Shown: in pieces, positions 1 through 8,210 of the stretch
Layout of the letters: each line of letters opens with the position of its first letter
How positions within the stretch are numbered: position 1 is the first letter of the stretch
Origin: Alphaproteobacteria bacterium
Lineage (GTDB): Bacteria; Pseudomonadota; Alphaproteobacteria; Thalassobaculales; Thalassobaculaceae
NCBI GenBank assembly: GCA_024742605.1
Contig: JANSYC010000031.1
Location: 1-48,455, forward strand
Direction of reading: 5' to 3'
DNA: 48,455 nt
Made by a program: the position numbers and the translations under genes
Notes under the pieces: generated by a model
Database searches by the model: none
Seen by the model: only the letters and a program-made list of their open reading frames with translations
What the model was told of the DNA's origin: nothing

Positions 1-2
1 CC

Positions 3-476
3 CTCGACGTGGTCGCAATGGGACTCTACGGCAAGATCGGATGGCTCGGTCGGATCACCGGCAAGCACAAGCAGACCGCTCTGGAACAGCTCGATCGTGT
101 CGGTCTGGCGGAGTTCGCCGACCGCCAGATCGGCCGCCTGTCGGGGGGACAGCAGCAGCGGGTCTTCCTGGCCCGCGCGCTGGCCCAGGACGCCCAGGTC
201 TATCTGATGGACGAACCGTTCTCCGGCGTCGATGCCGCCACCGAACGGGCCATCCTGGCGACCCTCGAAGATCTGCAGAAGGCCGGGCGCACGGTGATCG
301 TGGTCCATCATGATCTCGACACGGTGGCGGAGTATTTCGACCATGCTCTGGTGTTGAACGTCAGGAAGATCGGCGACGGTGCGGTCACCGACGCGCTCTC
401 GCCCGACATCCTGCGGCAAGCCTACGGCGGCCGCCTCGCGACGGCCCACCTTCCCGACCTCGCCCGCGCCGGCTGA
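3..476 (+). CDS. Metal (Mn/Zn/Fe) ABC transporter ATP-binding protein, 5' partial
   Basis: This is the C-terminal part of an ABC ATPase; the reading frame is open from the window edge, so Walker A lies outside. The signature motif LSGGQQQR is at about residue 46 of the visible part, followed by the Walker B stretch YLMDEPFSGVDA and the switch histidine in VVHHDL. The subunit energises import of a divalent metal by two membrane permeases. Two different permease genes follow at once (8 nt gap, then an ATGA overlap), which is the SitBCD/MntABC arrangement. The periplasmic binding protein is not seen and is presumably upstream. Manganese, zinc and iron cannot be told apart from the ATPase. Family confidence is high, substrate confidence low. 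Confidence 0.93.
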   Translation, partial: LDVVAMGLYGKIGWLGRITGKHKQTALEQLDRVGLAEFADRQIGRLSGGQQQRVFLARALAQDAQVYLMDEPFSGVDAATERAILATLEDLQKAGRTVIVVHHDLDTVAEYFDHALVLNVRKIGDGAVTDALSPDILRQAYGGRLATAHLPDLARAG

Positions 477-484
477 GCCGGGCG

Positions 485-1450
485 GTGGAGAACCTTCTAG
501 ACATCCTGCTGTTCGGCGGCGGCTACAACACCCGGCTGGTGATGGTCGGAGCGGCCCTTCTCGGGGCGGCCGGCGGCATGGTCGGCAGCTTCGCGCTGCT
601 GCGGAAGCGGGCATTGATCTCGGACGCCATCAGCCATGCGACATTGCCCGGTGTCGCCATCGGATTTCTCGTTGCATTCTGGTTGACCGGGTCCGGTCGG
701 AATCTGCCCATCATCATCATGGGTGCCGCTCTCAGCGGAGCGCTGGGCGTGTTATCGGTGCAGTGGATCAAGGACAACACCCGGCTCGCGGAGGACAGCG
801 CCATCGGCACCGTCCTGAGTGGGTTTTTCGCCGTTGGCATTGTCCTGCTGTCCTGGCTGCAAGGCCTGGAGATGGGTGGACGCGCCGGACTGCAGGGCTT
901 TCTGCTGGGCGCGGTCGCAACCATGACGGTGGCGGAGGCCGAACTGATCGCCGGGGTCGCATTTGCGATCGTCCTCATCAGCCTGCTGCTGTTCAAGGAA
1001 TTCAAGCTGGTCTGCTTCGATCCGGACTATGCCGTCTCGATCGGACGGCCGGTGCGTTTTCTAGACCTGGCGATGATGGGCTTGCTGCTGATCCTGGTGT
1101 CCATCGGGCTGAAGGCGGTTGGCCTGATCCTGGTGATCGCGATCGTGATCATCCCGCCGGCCGCGGCGCGCTTCTGGACAGAGCGGCTGTCCGTGATGGT
1201 GGCGATCGCAATCGGCATGGGCGCGGTCAGTGCTTATATCGGCGCAGGTCTGTCGGCTGCGGCCGCCGATCTGCCGACAGGGGCGGTCATCGTGCTGGTG
1301 CAAGGGGCGATGTTCGCGGTCAGCCTGCTGGTCGCCCCGAACCGGGGTGCGATCGCCGCATTGCTCCGCACCCGATCCGACCGTCGCGCCTATGCCGCAG
1401 GCACCCTCGCCGCGCCCGAGATGCCCGACCTCCGGGGGACGGCCGAATGA
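485..1450 (+). CDS. Metal ABC transporter permease (SitC-type)
   Basis: An integral membrane permease of the ABC-3 family (ZnuB/SitC/MntB), 321 aa, a usual length. The protein is a run of hydrophobic helices; the stretch KRALISDAISHATLPGVA near residue 40 is the conserved early motif of the family, and LLLFKEFKLVCFDPDYA (about residue 165-180) is the cytoplasmic coupling region that docks on the ATPase. The GTG start lies 8 nt after the ATPase stop, so translation is probably coupled. The hydrophilic alanine- and arginine-rich tail after residue 295 looks like a cytoplasmic extension. It should form a heterodimeric channel with the next gene. Confidence 0.93.
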   Translation: MENLLDILLFGGGYNTRLVMVGAALLGAAGGMVGSFALLRKRALISDAISHATLPGVAIGFLVAFWLTGSGRNLPIIIMGAALSGALGVLSVQWIKDNTRLAEDSAIGTVLSGFFAVGIVLLSWLQGLEMGGRAGLQGFLLGAVATMTVAEAELIAGVAFAIVLISLLLFKEFKLVCFDPDYAVSIGRPVRFLDLAMMGLLLILVSIGLKAVGLILVIAIVIIPPAAARFWTERLSVMVAIAIGMGAVSAYIGAGLSAAAADLPTGAVIVLVQGAMFAVSLLVAPNRGAIAALLRTRSDRRAYAAGTLAAPEMPDLRGTAE

Positions 1451-2418
1451 TCTCCGTTCAGGAGTTCCTATTGATCGACGCACCAGCGATGGCGACCGGA
1501 GCGTTCGCCGCGCTCGCCTGCGCCCTGGTCGGAAATTTTCTGGTGCTGCGCAAACAGGCCTTGATCGGCGACGCGATGAGCCATGTGGTGCTGCCCGGCA
1601 TCGTAGTCGCGTTCTGGGTGACCGGCGTGATCTCGGCCGTACCGATGCTCTTGGGCGCGCTGGTGGCTGCCCTGGTGGCCGCCGGCCTGATCGAGGCCAT
1701 CCGCAGGCTCGGCCAGATGGAGCCTGGCGCCGCGATGGGCGTGGTCTTCACCGTCATGTTCGCGATAGGTGTGGTTCTGCTGGAACGCTCCGGTGGACGC
1801 GACGTGCACCTGGATGTGCAGCATGCCCTCTACGGAAATCTGGAGGGCACCTTGTGGACGGGGGCTGCCGGCTGGGGCTCTCTGGTCGATCCGGTAGCGC
1901 TCGCGGACCTGCCCCGTCAGTTGGTGACGCTTGCCGTGATCACAGCGCTCATCGGGGTGCTGATCGTCCTGTTCTTCAAGGAACTGCGGCTTGTGACCTT
2001 CGACCCGGCACTCGCCACCGCCCTCGGCTTTCCAGCCCATTGGGTCAATCTGGCGATGACGGTGGTGACCGCCGCGGCGGCGGTCGCAGCCTTCGAGGCG
2101 GTGGGATCGATTCTGGTGATCGCCATGTTCATCTGCCCGCCCGCCACCGCCCGTATGCTGACCGACCGGCTGACCACCCAGGTCTGGCTCTCCGCCCTGT
2201 TCGCGGTCGGTGCCGGAATCCTGGGCTACCTGCTGGCGGCGTTCGGACTGGGTTGGGTCGGGATAGACGCCTCGCTCAACGCCGCCGGGATGATCGCGGT
2301 AGTCGCAGCCTTGGGCCAGGTCCTGGCGATGCTGTTCGCCCCCCGGCACGGCGTCATTGCCCGCAGGCGCGCGATTCGGCGTTCGGCGGATGGGCCTGCC
2401 GCTCAGCCCCTCGCCTGA
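1447..2418 (+). CDS. Metal ABC transporter permease (SitD-type)
   Basis: A second ABC-3 family permease of 323 aa, paralogous to its neighbour. The motif KQALIGDAMSHVVLPGIV appears near residue 38, and a coupling region FFKELRLVTFDPALA near residue 178. The ATG overlaps the previous stop as ATGA, which fixes this start even though the frame is open for a long way upstream. Two non-identical permeases with one ATPase is typical of Sit-type Mn/Fe importers rather than ZnuBC, where one permease forms a homodimer; this is family knowledge, not proof of substrate. The 3' end overlaps the convergent IscU-like gene by 16 bp, so no terminator fits between them. Confidence 0.92.
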   Translation: MISVQEFLLIDAPAMATGAFAALACALVGNFLVLRKQALIGDAMSHVVLPGIVVAFWVTGVISAVPMLLGALVAALVAAGLIEAIRRLGQMEPGAAMGVVFTVMFAIGVVLLERSGGRDVHLDVQHALYGNLEGTLWTGAAGWGSLVDPVALADLPRQLVTLAVITALIGVLIVLFFKELRLVTFDPALATALGFPAHWVNLAMTVVTAAAAVAAFEAVGSILVIAMFICPPATARMLTDRLTTQVWLSALFAVGAGILGYLLAAFGLGWVGIDASLNAAGMIAVVAALGQVLAMLFAPRHGVIARRRAIRRSADGPAAQPLA

Positions 2419-2834
2419 AGGCCTTTCTCGAAGGCGCGGAAGGTCAGCAGGATCGAGGCGTGGCGGTTCCTGAAGGCGCGTGCCGGCTCCAGGGCCTTGA
2501 GGTCCGCGAACCGGCCCGTCGGGGGTGGTCCGGCCCGCTTCAGCATCGCCTCCAACGCGCGCCCAGCCTCCCGAACCTCGTCAACTTTCGCCCCCACGAT
2601 CGCCGCGCCGACCACCGACGCGGACGCGGAGCCGAGCGCGCAGGCGTCCACAATCTGGCCGTAATCGGCAACCACACCATCTTCGATCCGCACGCTGATC
2701 TCGGCGGAAGAGCCACAGGCCCGGCTGTGGGCGCGTGCTGTGAAACTCGGATCGGCGACGACGTGGCCTTGCCGCGCGATCGGGTCCGCCAGCGCCAAAA
2801 GCCGATCCTGGTAGACCTCGTCCAGCACGGTCAT
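2403..2834 (-). CDS. IscU/SufU-like iron-sulfur cluster scaffold protein
   Basis: A 143-aa protein of the IscU/NifU N-terminal fold. Visible ligands are Cys40 in HSRACGSS and Cys65 in IVDACALGSASAS. The third IscU cysteine, expected near the C-terminal helix, is replaced: the region reads RNRHASILLTF. This two-cysteine form is, as far as I know, common in alphaproteobacterial proteins annotated as Fe-S scaffold proteins, so it may bind clusters differently or act as a carrier. It lies 14 nt downstream of sufE on the same strand, which supports a role in sulfur transfer or cluster building. It is not a classic isc operon: no iscS, hscA or fdx is present. Confidence 0.85.
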   Translation of the reverse strand: MTVLDEVYQDRLLALADPIARQGHVVADPSFTARAHSRACGSSAEISVRIEDGVVADYGQIVDACALGSASASVVGAAIVGAKVDEVREAGRALEAMLKRAGPPPTGRFADLKALEPARAFRNRHASILLTFRAFEKGLQARG

Positions 2835-2848
2835 CGCGGCTAACCCTT

Positions 2849-3304
2849 TCAGCCGGCGGCAGCTTCCAATTCGGCCTGCGCCCGACCTTTGATCGCGCCC
2901 AGCATCGCGGACAACCCGTTCTTCCGGGTCGGCGAGAGATGGCTGTCCAGGCCGATCTGGGCGATGAAATCCGGTTCGGTCTCAACGATCTCACCCGGCG
3001 TCCGGTCAGAATAGACCCGCAACAGTACCGCGATAATTCCGGAGACGATGGCCGCGTCGCTGATCGCGTGGAAATGCAGCCGGTCGCCGCGTTTCTCGCC
3101 GGCCAACCATACTTGGCTTTGACAGCCTTTCAGCTTGAACTCATCCCGCCGATAGGCGTCCGGCAGCTCCGGAAGCTTGCGGCCCAGATCGATGAGATAG
3201 CTGTAGCGGTCGTCCCAGTCGTCGAAAAAACCGAACTCGTCGATCAGTTCCTCCTGAGCCTCTTCCGGGGTGGCGGTCGCGGGTTCCAAACTGTCGGTCG
3301 TCAT
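2849..3304 (-). CDS. sufE: SufE family cysteine desulfuration protein
   Basis: SufE takes persulfide sulfur from the cysteine desulfurase SufS and passes it to the SufBCD scaffold. The 151-aa protein carries the hallmark KLKGCQSQVWL with acceptor Cys61, preceded by the helical FGFFDDWDDRYSYLIDLGRKLPELP region typical of the family. I chose the ATG at 3304 because GGAGGG lies just upstream and the residues before it have no family similarity, although the frame stays open to 3451. The gene is followed by the IscU-like gene 14 nt downstream, likely one transcript. No sufS or sufBCD is in the window. Confidence 0.93.
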   Translation of the reverse strand: MTTDSLEPATATPEEAQEELIDEFGFFDDWDDRYSYLIDLGRKLPELPDAYRRDEFKLKGCQSQVWLAGEKRGDRLHFHAISDAAIVSGIIAVLLRVYSDRTPGEIVETEPDFIAQIGLDSHLSPTRKNGLSAMLGAIKGRAQAELEAAAG

Positions 3305-3371
3305 GCAAGTCCCTCCATCCTCCGAACATGGGTTCCGACGGCCACCCTGTCCAGCCTTTGACCGGCCGCCC

Positions 3372-4508
3372 TCAATCCATCCGCCCGCGCGCCGCCACCG
3401 GCCAGACCGCTTCCACGACGCCGGTCTCCAACCCGCCGCGCACGCCCACATACCAGTCGTGCAGATTGACCGTCGGGTCGACGTGGCCGGGGATCAGCCA
3501 GACCCGGTCTCCGAGCCCCAGCCGGGCGGCTCCGGCGCCAAGCGAAAGCTTCCCGTGTTCATCCGAAGCTCCGACGTAGTGTACATCGGGCAACAGCCAC
3601 ACACTCGGCAGGCCGCTGTCGATGGCGGATGCCTTGTGCCCGGCATCCAGCACGGCGAGGCCGGGGGCCGCCGCGCTCATCACGGTCGAGGCCACGAACA
3701 GCGCGTGCTCGAACTCACCCCGTTCCGCGCCCTCGGTATCGAGATTCTGAGCGTAATCCGCATCCATGAAACAGTAGGAGCCGGGCTGAAGCTCGTTCCA
3801 GAGCCCGTGCGCCGTTTCGAACCGGAAACTGCCGGTGCCCGCCCCACCGACGGTCCGGCAGCTCAACCCCACCGCCGACAGGGACTCCATCGCCGCACGG
3901 ACCCGGTCACCGGCATTCGCGATCGCCTGGCGCCGCTCTCCGTGGCCACGAATATGCTGGGCCGAGCCGTGATAGGCCTGCAGACCGTCGAAAATCAGAT
4001 GCTCCGCCGCCTCGATCCGTTGGGCAAGTGCCACAGCCGCCTCAGCGGTCGGCACCCCGCAGCGGGCGGCGCCCACATCGATCTCGACGAGCACGTGCAG
4101 AACCACCCCCGCCGTGCGGGCCGCATGGGCATAGCCGTCAACCTGGTCGGGATGATCGGCGCAGACCCCGATCCGCGCCCGGCGCGCCAGAGCCGCCAGC
4201 CGTGCGCATTTTGCCGTCCCGACGATCTGGTTCGAGACCAACACGTCGGTCACGCCGCCCGCCACCAGCACTTCGGCCTCGCCGACCTTCTGACAGCATT
4301 GCCCGACGGCACCCCGCTCGATCTGCAGGCGGGCGACGATCGGCGATTTGTGGGTCTTGGCGTGCGGACGGATCCGAATCCCGGTCTCGCGCCCGAAAGC
4401 CGCCATCCTGTCCAGGTTGCGTTCGAACGCGTCCAGGTCGATCACCAGGGCCGGGGTATCGATCGATACGGCGGGCTCTCCCACGCGGGCGGGCGGCGGC
4501 TGGGTCAT
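3372..4508 (-). CDS. DSD1-family PLP enzyme (D-threonine aldolase / D-serine dehydratase-like)
   Basis: A fold-type III (alanine racemase-like) PLP enzyme of 378 aa. The N-terminal barrel has the PLP lysine in RPHAKTHKS (Lys51 by family position), and the C-terminal domain has the metal site PGHVDPTVNLHD with His342 and Asp344. Characterised D-threonine aldolases use a His-X-Asp pair for Mn, whereas vertebrate D-serine dehydratase uses His-X-Cys with zinc, so this sequence looks more like the aldolase/hydroxyaspartate branch; that is inference. It would cleave or dehydrate D-beta-hydroxy amino acids in the cytosol. The gene stands alone, divergent from lemA across 120 bp. Confidence 0.82.
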   Translation of the reverse strand: MTQPPPARVGEPAVSIDTPALVIDLDAFERNLDRMAAFGRETGIRIRPHAKTHKSPIVARLQIERGAVGQCCQKVGEAEVLVAGGVTDVLVSNQIVGTAKCARLAALARRARIGVCADHPDQVDGYAHAARTAGVVLHVLVEIDVGAARCGVPTAEAAVALAQRIEAAEHLIFDGLQAYHGSAQHIRGHGERRQAIANAGDRVRAAMESLSAVGLSCRTVGGAGTGSFRFETAHGLWNELQPGSYCFMDADYAQNLDTEGAERGEFEHALFVASTVMSAAAPGLAVLDAGHKASAIDSGLPSVWLLPDVHYVGASDEHGKLSLGAGAARLGLGDRVWLIPGHVDPTVNLHDWYVGVRGGLETGVVEAVWPVAARGRMD

Positions 4509-4628
4509 CTGATCGTGCTCCTGGCGACGGGTGGGGCGATGGCTGTTTGGGCGGTGACTATATCGCCTCGGTCTGTCAGCATAAGCCCCGATTTGAGAAT
4601 TCGGGCCCGGGACAAGGAGATCTTCGGT

Positions 4629-5201
4629 TTGGAAGTCATTCTGGGCATCGTCGTGATCGTCGGCATTGTGGGATACGGCTGGTATGTCAGCCTTATCAAA
4701 CGGCGGAATCAGGCCCTCGAAGCGCTGTCATCGATCGACGTGCAACTGCGTCAGCGGTTCGACCTGATTCCGAACGTGCTGAAACTGGCGCAGAAGTATA
4801 TGGATCATGAGCGCGGGCTGCTCTCCGAGATCACCGAGCTGCGCAATACGGTCCAACGCCCCTACGACCGAGAGCAACGGGATGAGGTCGCCCGGCATCT
4901 GGACGCCGCGCGCGCGCTCGAAAGCGGGATGGGCCGGATTTTCGCCCTGGCGGAGAACTATCCCGACCTGAAAGCGGACAGCACGATCGTGCGCGCCCAG
5001 GAAACCTATGAGGAGGTCGAGGGCCAGATCTCCGCCGCCCGCAGATTCTACAATGCGGCGGTGGGCGATCTGAACAACGCGGTCCAGATCTTCCCGGGCA
5101 ACCTGATCGCCGGGTGGGCGAATGTGCAGGCCATGCCGTTCTACGAGGTGGACGATCCCGATATCCGCAAGCCGATCTCGGTCGACGACGTGATGCGCTG
5201 A
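4629..5201 (+). CDS. LemA family protein
   Basis: A 190-aa LemA protein: one N-terminal membrane helix (VILGIVVIVGIVGYGWYVSL) followed by a long helical bundle starting with the family motif LSSIDVQLRQRFDLIPNVLK. The frame is open far upstream, but TTG at 4629 has AAGGAG nine bases before it and places the helix right at the N terminus, so I take this start. The biochemical role of LemA proteins is not known. The stop overlaps the start of the DUF3137 gene (TGATG), so the two are almost certainly co-translated, a pairing seen in other bacteria and suggesting a shared envelope function. Confidence 0.87.
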   Translation: MEVILGIVVIVGIVGYGWYVSLIKRRNQALEALSSIDVQLRQRFDLIPNVLKLAQKYMDHERGLLSEITELRNTVQRPYDREQRDEVARHLDAARALESGMGRIFALAENYPDLKADSTIVRAQETYEEVEGQISAARRFYNAAVGDLNNAVQIFPGNLIAGWANVQAMPFYEVDDPDIRKPISVDDVMR

Positions 5202-6139
5202 TGGGCAAGTCAATATCGGACCGGAATCGGATCTGGCAAAAACTGCAACCCGAAATTCAGACGATTGAAGCCGAACGGCAGCGCCGGCGCCCCTTGGGAA
5301 TCGCTTGGATCATCGGCGGCTTGGCAGCTCTGGTCGTCGCACTCTGGACCGGCCTCCAAATCGAGGACGGCCCCTGGCGGATTGGCAGCATCGCGCTCGG
5401 CTTCGGGGGCGTGATGGCGCAATTGATCGGGTTCGGGCAGTTGAACCTGCACGGCAGCCGGTTCGAGCTCCTGGTCCGCAACGCCGTGTTCGAAAATGCC
5501 GGTCTTACCTTCAAGAAAACGGTAAAGGACTATCCTACCGAACGGTTCAGGACCCTCGGCTTGGCCCCCGACTATGACGAAGGGCGGTTCCGCGATCAGG
5601 TGGCCGGCCAGATCTTCGGCATCTCTATCCAGATGTGCCAGGCGGAACTGGTCAAGCGCATCTCCAAGCGCAACAGCAAGACGCTCTTCAAAGGGATTCT
5701 GCTGGCCTCGAGCTTTCCCGAACCGATCCTCTCCAGAACGACCGTTTTTCCGGATCCGACCAAGACCGGGTACGCGCCGAACCTGAACGCCCTGCCTGGC
5801 GAACCGGTGCAGATCGGCTCCTCAGGAGCCGCAGACCTATATGAGGTCTATTCGAGCGATCCGGTCGAGGCCAACCACCTCCTGACGGCGTCCTTCATGG
5901 ACCGGCTGATGGACATCCAGAAAAAGCTCCAGGCCCGTGATGACGGTGCAATTGTCTGCCTGGGTCTGGCGGACCAAACCCTGCTGCTGGCGGTCCTGGG
6001 GAACAAGCCCTGGTTCGAGCCTCCCAAAGGACGGCCTCGGCTGGACGACCCGAGCATCGTCGATGGCTATCTCTCGGATCTGGCGCGTCTGCAGGCTCTG
6101 GTCCGCCTGCTGATTCTGGACGATCGGACAAAGCCGTGA
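5201..6139 (+). CDS. DUF3137 domain membrane protein
   Basis: A 312-aa protein with two hydrophobic segments close to the N terminus (about residues 28-48 and 57-78), then a soluble domain of about 230 residues. The overall design and the motif TVFPDPTKTGY fit DUF3137, for which no function is established. The start is set by the TGATG overlap with lemA. Both partners have their soluble part after the N-terminal helix or helices, so they may form one inner-membrane complex; this is inference. No catalytic motif is recognisable. Confidence 0.78.
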   Translation: MGKSISDRNRIWQKLQPEIQTIEAERQRRRPLGIAWIIGGLAALVVALWTGLQIEDGPWRIGSIALGFGGVMAQLIGFGQLNLHGSRFELLVRNAVFENAGLTFKKTVKDYPTERFRTLGLAPDYDEGRFRDQVAGQIFGISIQMCQAELVKRISKRNSKTLFKGILLASSFPEPILSRTTVFPDPTKTGYAPNLNALPGEPVQIGSSGAADLYEVYSSDPVEANHLLTASFMDRLMDIQKKLQARDDGAIVCLGLADQTLLLAVLGNKPWFEPPKGRPRLDDPSIVDGYLSDLARLQALVRLLILDDRTKP

Positions 6140-6212
6140 CTCTGGATCGACCGGCACAGGTAGACTACGTACTCTCGGCGAACTCCAACCGGCAACATTT
6201 AGGGCCCAGGCT

Positions 6213-7022
6213 TTGAACGAAACAACCCACAAGACGGTTGAACTCCGGTATCAGTCCATCCCACCCTTTCGATTGGCCTATGAGACAGAGGACGAGATCG
6301 TCCAGGAGATCAAACGGTTCGGAGCCTATGATCGCTACGTTCTGGACATGATGCTGAGCCCAGGATTTCAAAGGCGTATCGGGCCGGTTCGGACGGTCTT
6401 GGATATCGGCGCCAATATCGGCACCTATGCCGTCGCCTTCGGCAAGCTGCTGGGCCCGAAGGGCAAAGTGATCGCGGTCGAAGGCAATGCGGAAACGGCC
6501 CGCATCCTGACACACAATGCGCGGGTCAACGGTCTGACGAATATCGAGGTCGTGCAGGCGGTGTTGGCTGGTACGAGTTTCGCGATAGAGGAAGTTCGTA
6601 GCGATGGTTCCAGCCAGTCGGAATTCCGGCGCAATGTGGACGCCACTGGAGACCTCCGGGCGACCACGATCGACGAGCTCTGCGCCCCGCTCACAGACCT
6701 GCAATTCATAAAGATAGATGTGAACGGCGCGGATTTCGAGATTCTGAACGGCGGATACGCGACTGTAAAACGGTTCCGGCCCTCCATTCTAATCGAGTTT
6801 TCACCAGCCATGATCGATCCCAGGGATTTCTCGCAAACCCTGGATATTCTGGAGGAGCAATCCTACCACCTGTCTTTTTTCAGGGGGCATTCGGTCGGGG
6901 CGCTCGAGCCGATGAACCATGCCATGCTGAAGGAGACCTACGAGTTCTGGCATGGTCTCGGGGTTTCGTCTTGGATGAACCTGTTCTTCACGCCCCGTCG
7001 AAACCGAAAACCAGCCGCCTGA
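6213..7022 (+). CDS. FkbM family methyltransferase
   Basis: A 269-aa SAM-dependent methyltransferase. The SAM-binding motif I is VLDIGANIGTYAVAFG near residue 62, followed by an acidic VIAVEGN and the FkbM-type region FIKIDVNGADFEILNG near residue 170. FkbM enzymes usually O-methylate sugars or polyketides, so a glycan target is plausible, and a Pse sugar cluster lies 8.5 kb away, though nothing links them directly. The TTG start has a weak AGGG upstream; an ATG further in (near 6351) would cut into the conserved region's lead helix. Downstream sequence to the comF start holds nothing notable. Confidence 0.87.
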   Translation: MNETTHKTVELRYQSIPPFRLAYETEDEIVQEIKRFGAYDRYVLDMMLSPGFQRRIGPVRTVLDIGANIGTYAVAFGKLLGPKGKVIAVEGNAETARILTHNARVNGLTNIEVVQAVLAGTSFAIEEVRSDGSSQSEFRRNVDATGDLRATTIDELCAPLTDLQFIKIDVNGADFEILNGGYATVKRFRPSILIEFSPAMIDPRDFSQTLDILEEQSYHLSFFRGHSVGALEPMNHAMLKETYEFWHGLGVSSWMNLFFTPRRNRKPAA

Positions 7023-7100
7023 ATTCAGCCCACCGGCCTCCTTAGCCATTTTATGGCCAAAGACTGTTTCGAGACGTGTGAACCTGGACCGAAGGTGCCG

Positions 7101-7841
7101 ATGTCCAGCCGGATTCGGTCTCTTCTTCTGGGTACTGGAACGCGTGTGCTCGATGCGGTCCTGCCCCCCCTGTGCCTTGCTTGCAGGAAAGTGGTCGGCC
7201 GACCTGGCAGTCTGTGCATCGGTTGTTGGACCCGGCTGGTGTTCATCTCCGAGCCCAAATGCGAAATCTGCGGCGCACCCTTTGAGACCGCACCGCCCGG
7301 CGCGTCGATCTGCGGCTCCTGTCATGCCGCGCCCCCGCTTTGGACAAAGGCGCGCGCCGCCGTGCTCTACGACGATGCCAGCCGACCGCTGATCCTGGGC
7401 TTCAAGCATGGCGATCGGTTACATGCCGCACCGCTGTTCGTCGGCTGGCTGCGACTGGCCGGAGCCGAGATCCTAGAGACGGCGGATGTCCTGACGCCCG
7501 TGCCGCTGCACCCGCACCGGCTGATCGCCCGACGCTACAACCAGTGTGCGGTCTTGGCCCGAGGCCTGGCCACGCTGACCGGGCACAGAGTATCGGATCG
7601 CGCCCTCAGGCGCACCAAATCGACACCAAGCCAGGGACGGATGACCGCAAATCAGCGGGCGCGCAATGTGGCGGGCGCGTTCATCGTCGACCCGAAGCGC
7701 AGGCACGAGATCGCGGATCTGAACATCGTGCTCATCGACGACGTCCGCACCTCGGGGGCGACGGTCAACGCCTGCACCAGAGCCTTGATCCGTGCCGGAG
7801 CGCGAACGGTGTCTGTTCTCACGATTGCGCGCGTTTCCTAG
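7101..7841 (+). CDS. ComF family protein (double zinc ribbon, phosphoribosyltransferase fold)
   Basis: A ComF-type protein of 246 aa from the start chosen here. The N-terminal double zinc ribbon shows four CXXC pairs (CLAC, CIGC, CEIC, CGSC). The C-terminal phosphoribosyltransferase-like domain has the PRPP loop IVLIDDVRTSGATVNA. ComF is needed for DNA uptake in competent bacteria, but in alphaproteobacteria the homologues' role is unsettled. GAAGG five bases before the ATG at 7101 favours this start over the in-frame ATG at 7053. The gene is followed after 80 bp by glutaredoxin and then the nitrilase, an arrangement commonly seen in alphaproteobacterial genomes. Confidence 0.87.
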   Translation: MSSRIRSLLLGTGTRVLDAVLPPLCLACRKVVGRPGSLCIGCWTRLVFISEPKCEICGAPFETAPPGASICGSCHAAPPLWTKARAAVLYDDASRPLILGFKHGDRLHAAPLFVGWLRLAGAEILETADVLTPVPLHPHRLIARRYNQCAVLARGLATLTGHRVSDRALRRTKSTPSQGRMTANQRARNVAGAFIVDPKRRHEIADLNIVLIDDVRTSGATVNACTRALIRAGARTVSVLTIARVS

Positions 7842-7921
7842 GCGTACGCTTCACAATACTCCGGGTGCACTCCACCTTATGACAGCCTATAGTGCTGGAA
7901 GTGCGGATGGAGGGGATCGAG

Positions 7922-8185
7922 ATGGCGAAAGTCGAAATTTACACAACCATGTTCTGCCCGTTTTGCTTTCGCGCCAAGGCGCTGCTGAAGGAGAAGGGCG
8001 TCGAGTTCACAGAGTACGATGTCGGGGGCTCGGGCGACGATCGCCAGAAGATGCGGGAGCGGGCCGATGGCCGGCATACGGTTCCGCAGATCTTCATCAA
8101 TGACCAAGGAATCGGCGGGTCGGACGAGCTTGCAGCCCTGAACGGCTCCGGTAAGCTCGACTCACTGCTTGCCGCCGCCGGCTAG
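7922..8185 (+). CDS. grxC: Glutaredoxin 3
   Basis: An 87-aa dithiol glutaredoxin with the active site CPFC (usual form CPYC), the TVP cis-proline motif in HTVPQIFIN, and the glutathione-binding GGSDEL. It reduces protein disulfides and mixed glutathione disulfides in the cytosol. The ATG at 7922 is chosen because GGAGGGG lies just upstream; earlier in-frame starts are unsupported. The next gene starts 25 bp later with its own good ribosome site, so the two are likely co-transcribed. The Phe in place of Tyr in the active site is a mild variation also known in other glutaredoxins. Confidence 0.93.
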   Translation: MAKVEIYTTMFCPFCFRAKALLKEKGVEFTEYDVGGSGDDRQKMRERADGRHTVPQIFINDQGIGGSDELAALNGSGKLDSLLAAAG

Positions 8186-8210
8186 CCACGCTCGTTCCCG
8201 GGAGGTTTCC

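Noticed and set aside
1230-2843. Long plus-strand open frame across the SitD-type permease and the IscU-like gene
   Set aside because: It is arginine- and glycine-rich out-of-frame translation of high-GC genes, with no family motif, and it covers well-supported genes in other frames.
3270-4628. Upstream extension of the LemA frame
   Set aside because: It runs antisense to the PLP enzyme gene; the TTG at 4629 with AAGGAG explains the real start.
7023-7100. Longer ComF start at 7053
   Set aside because: The ATG at 7101 has GAAGG at good spacing, and the extra 16 residues have no family character; the longer start remains possible.
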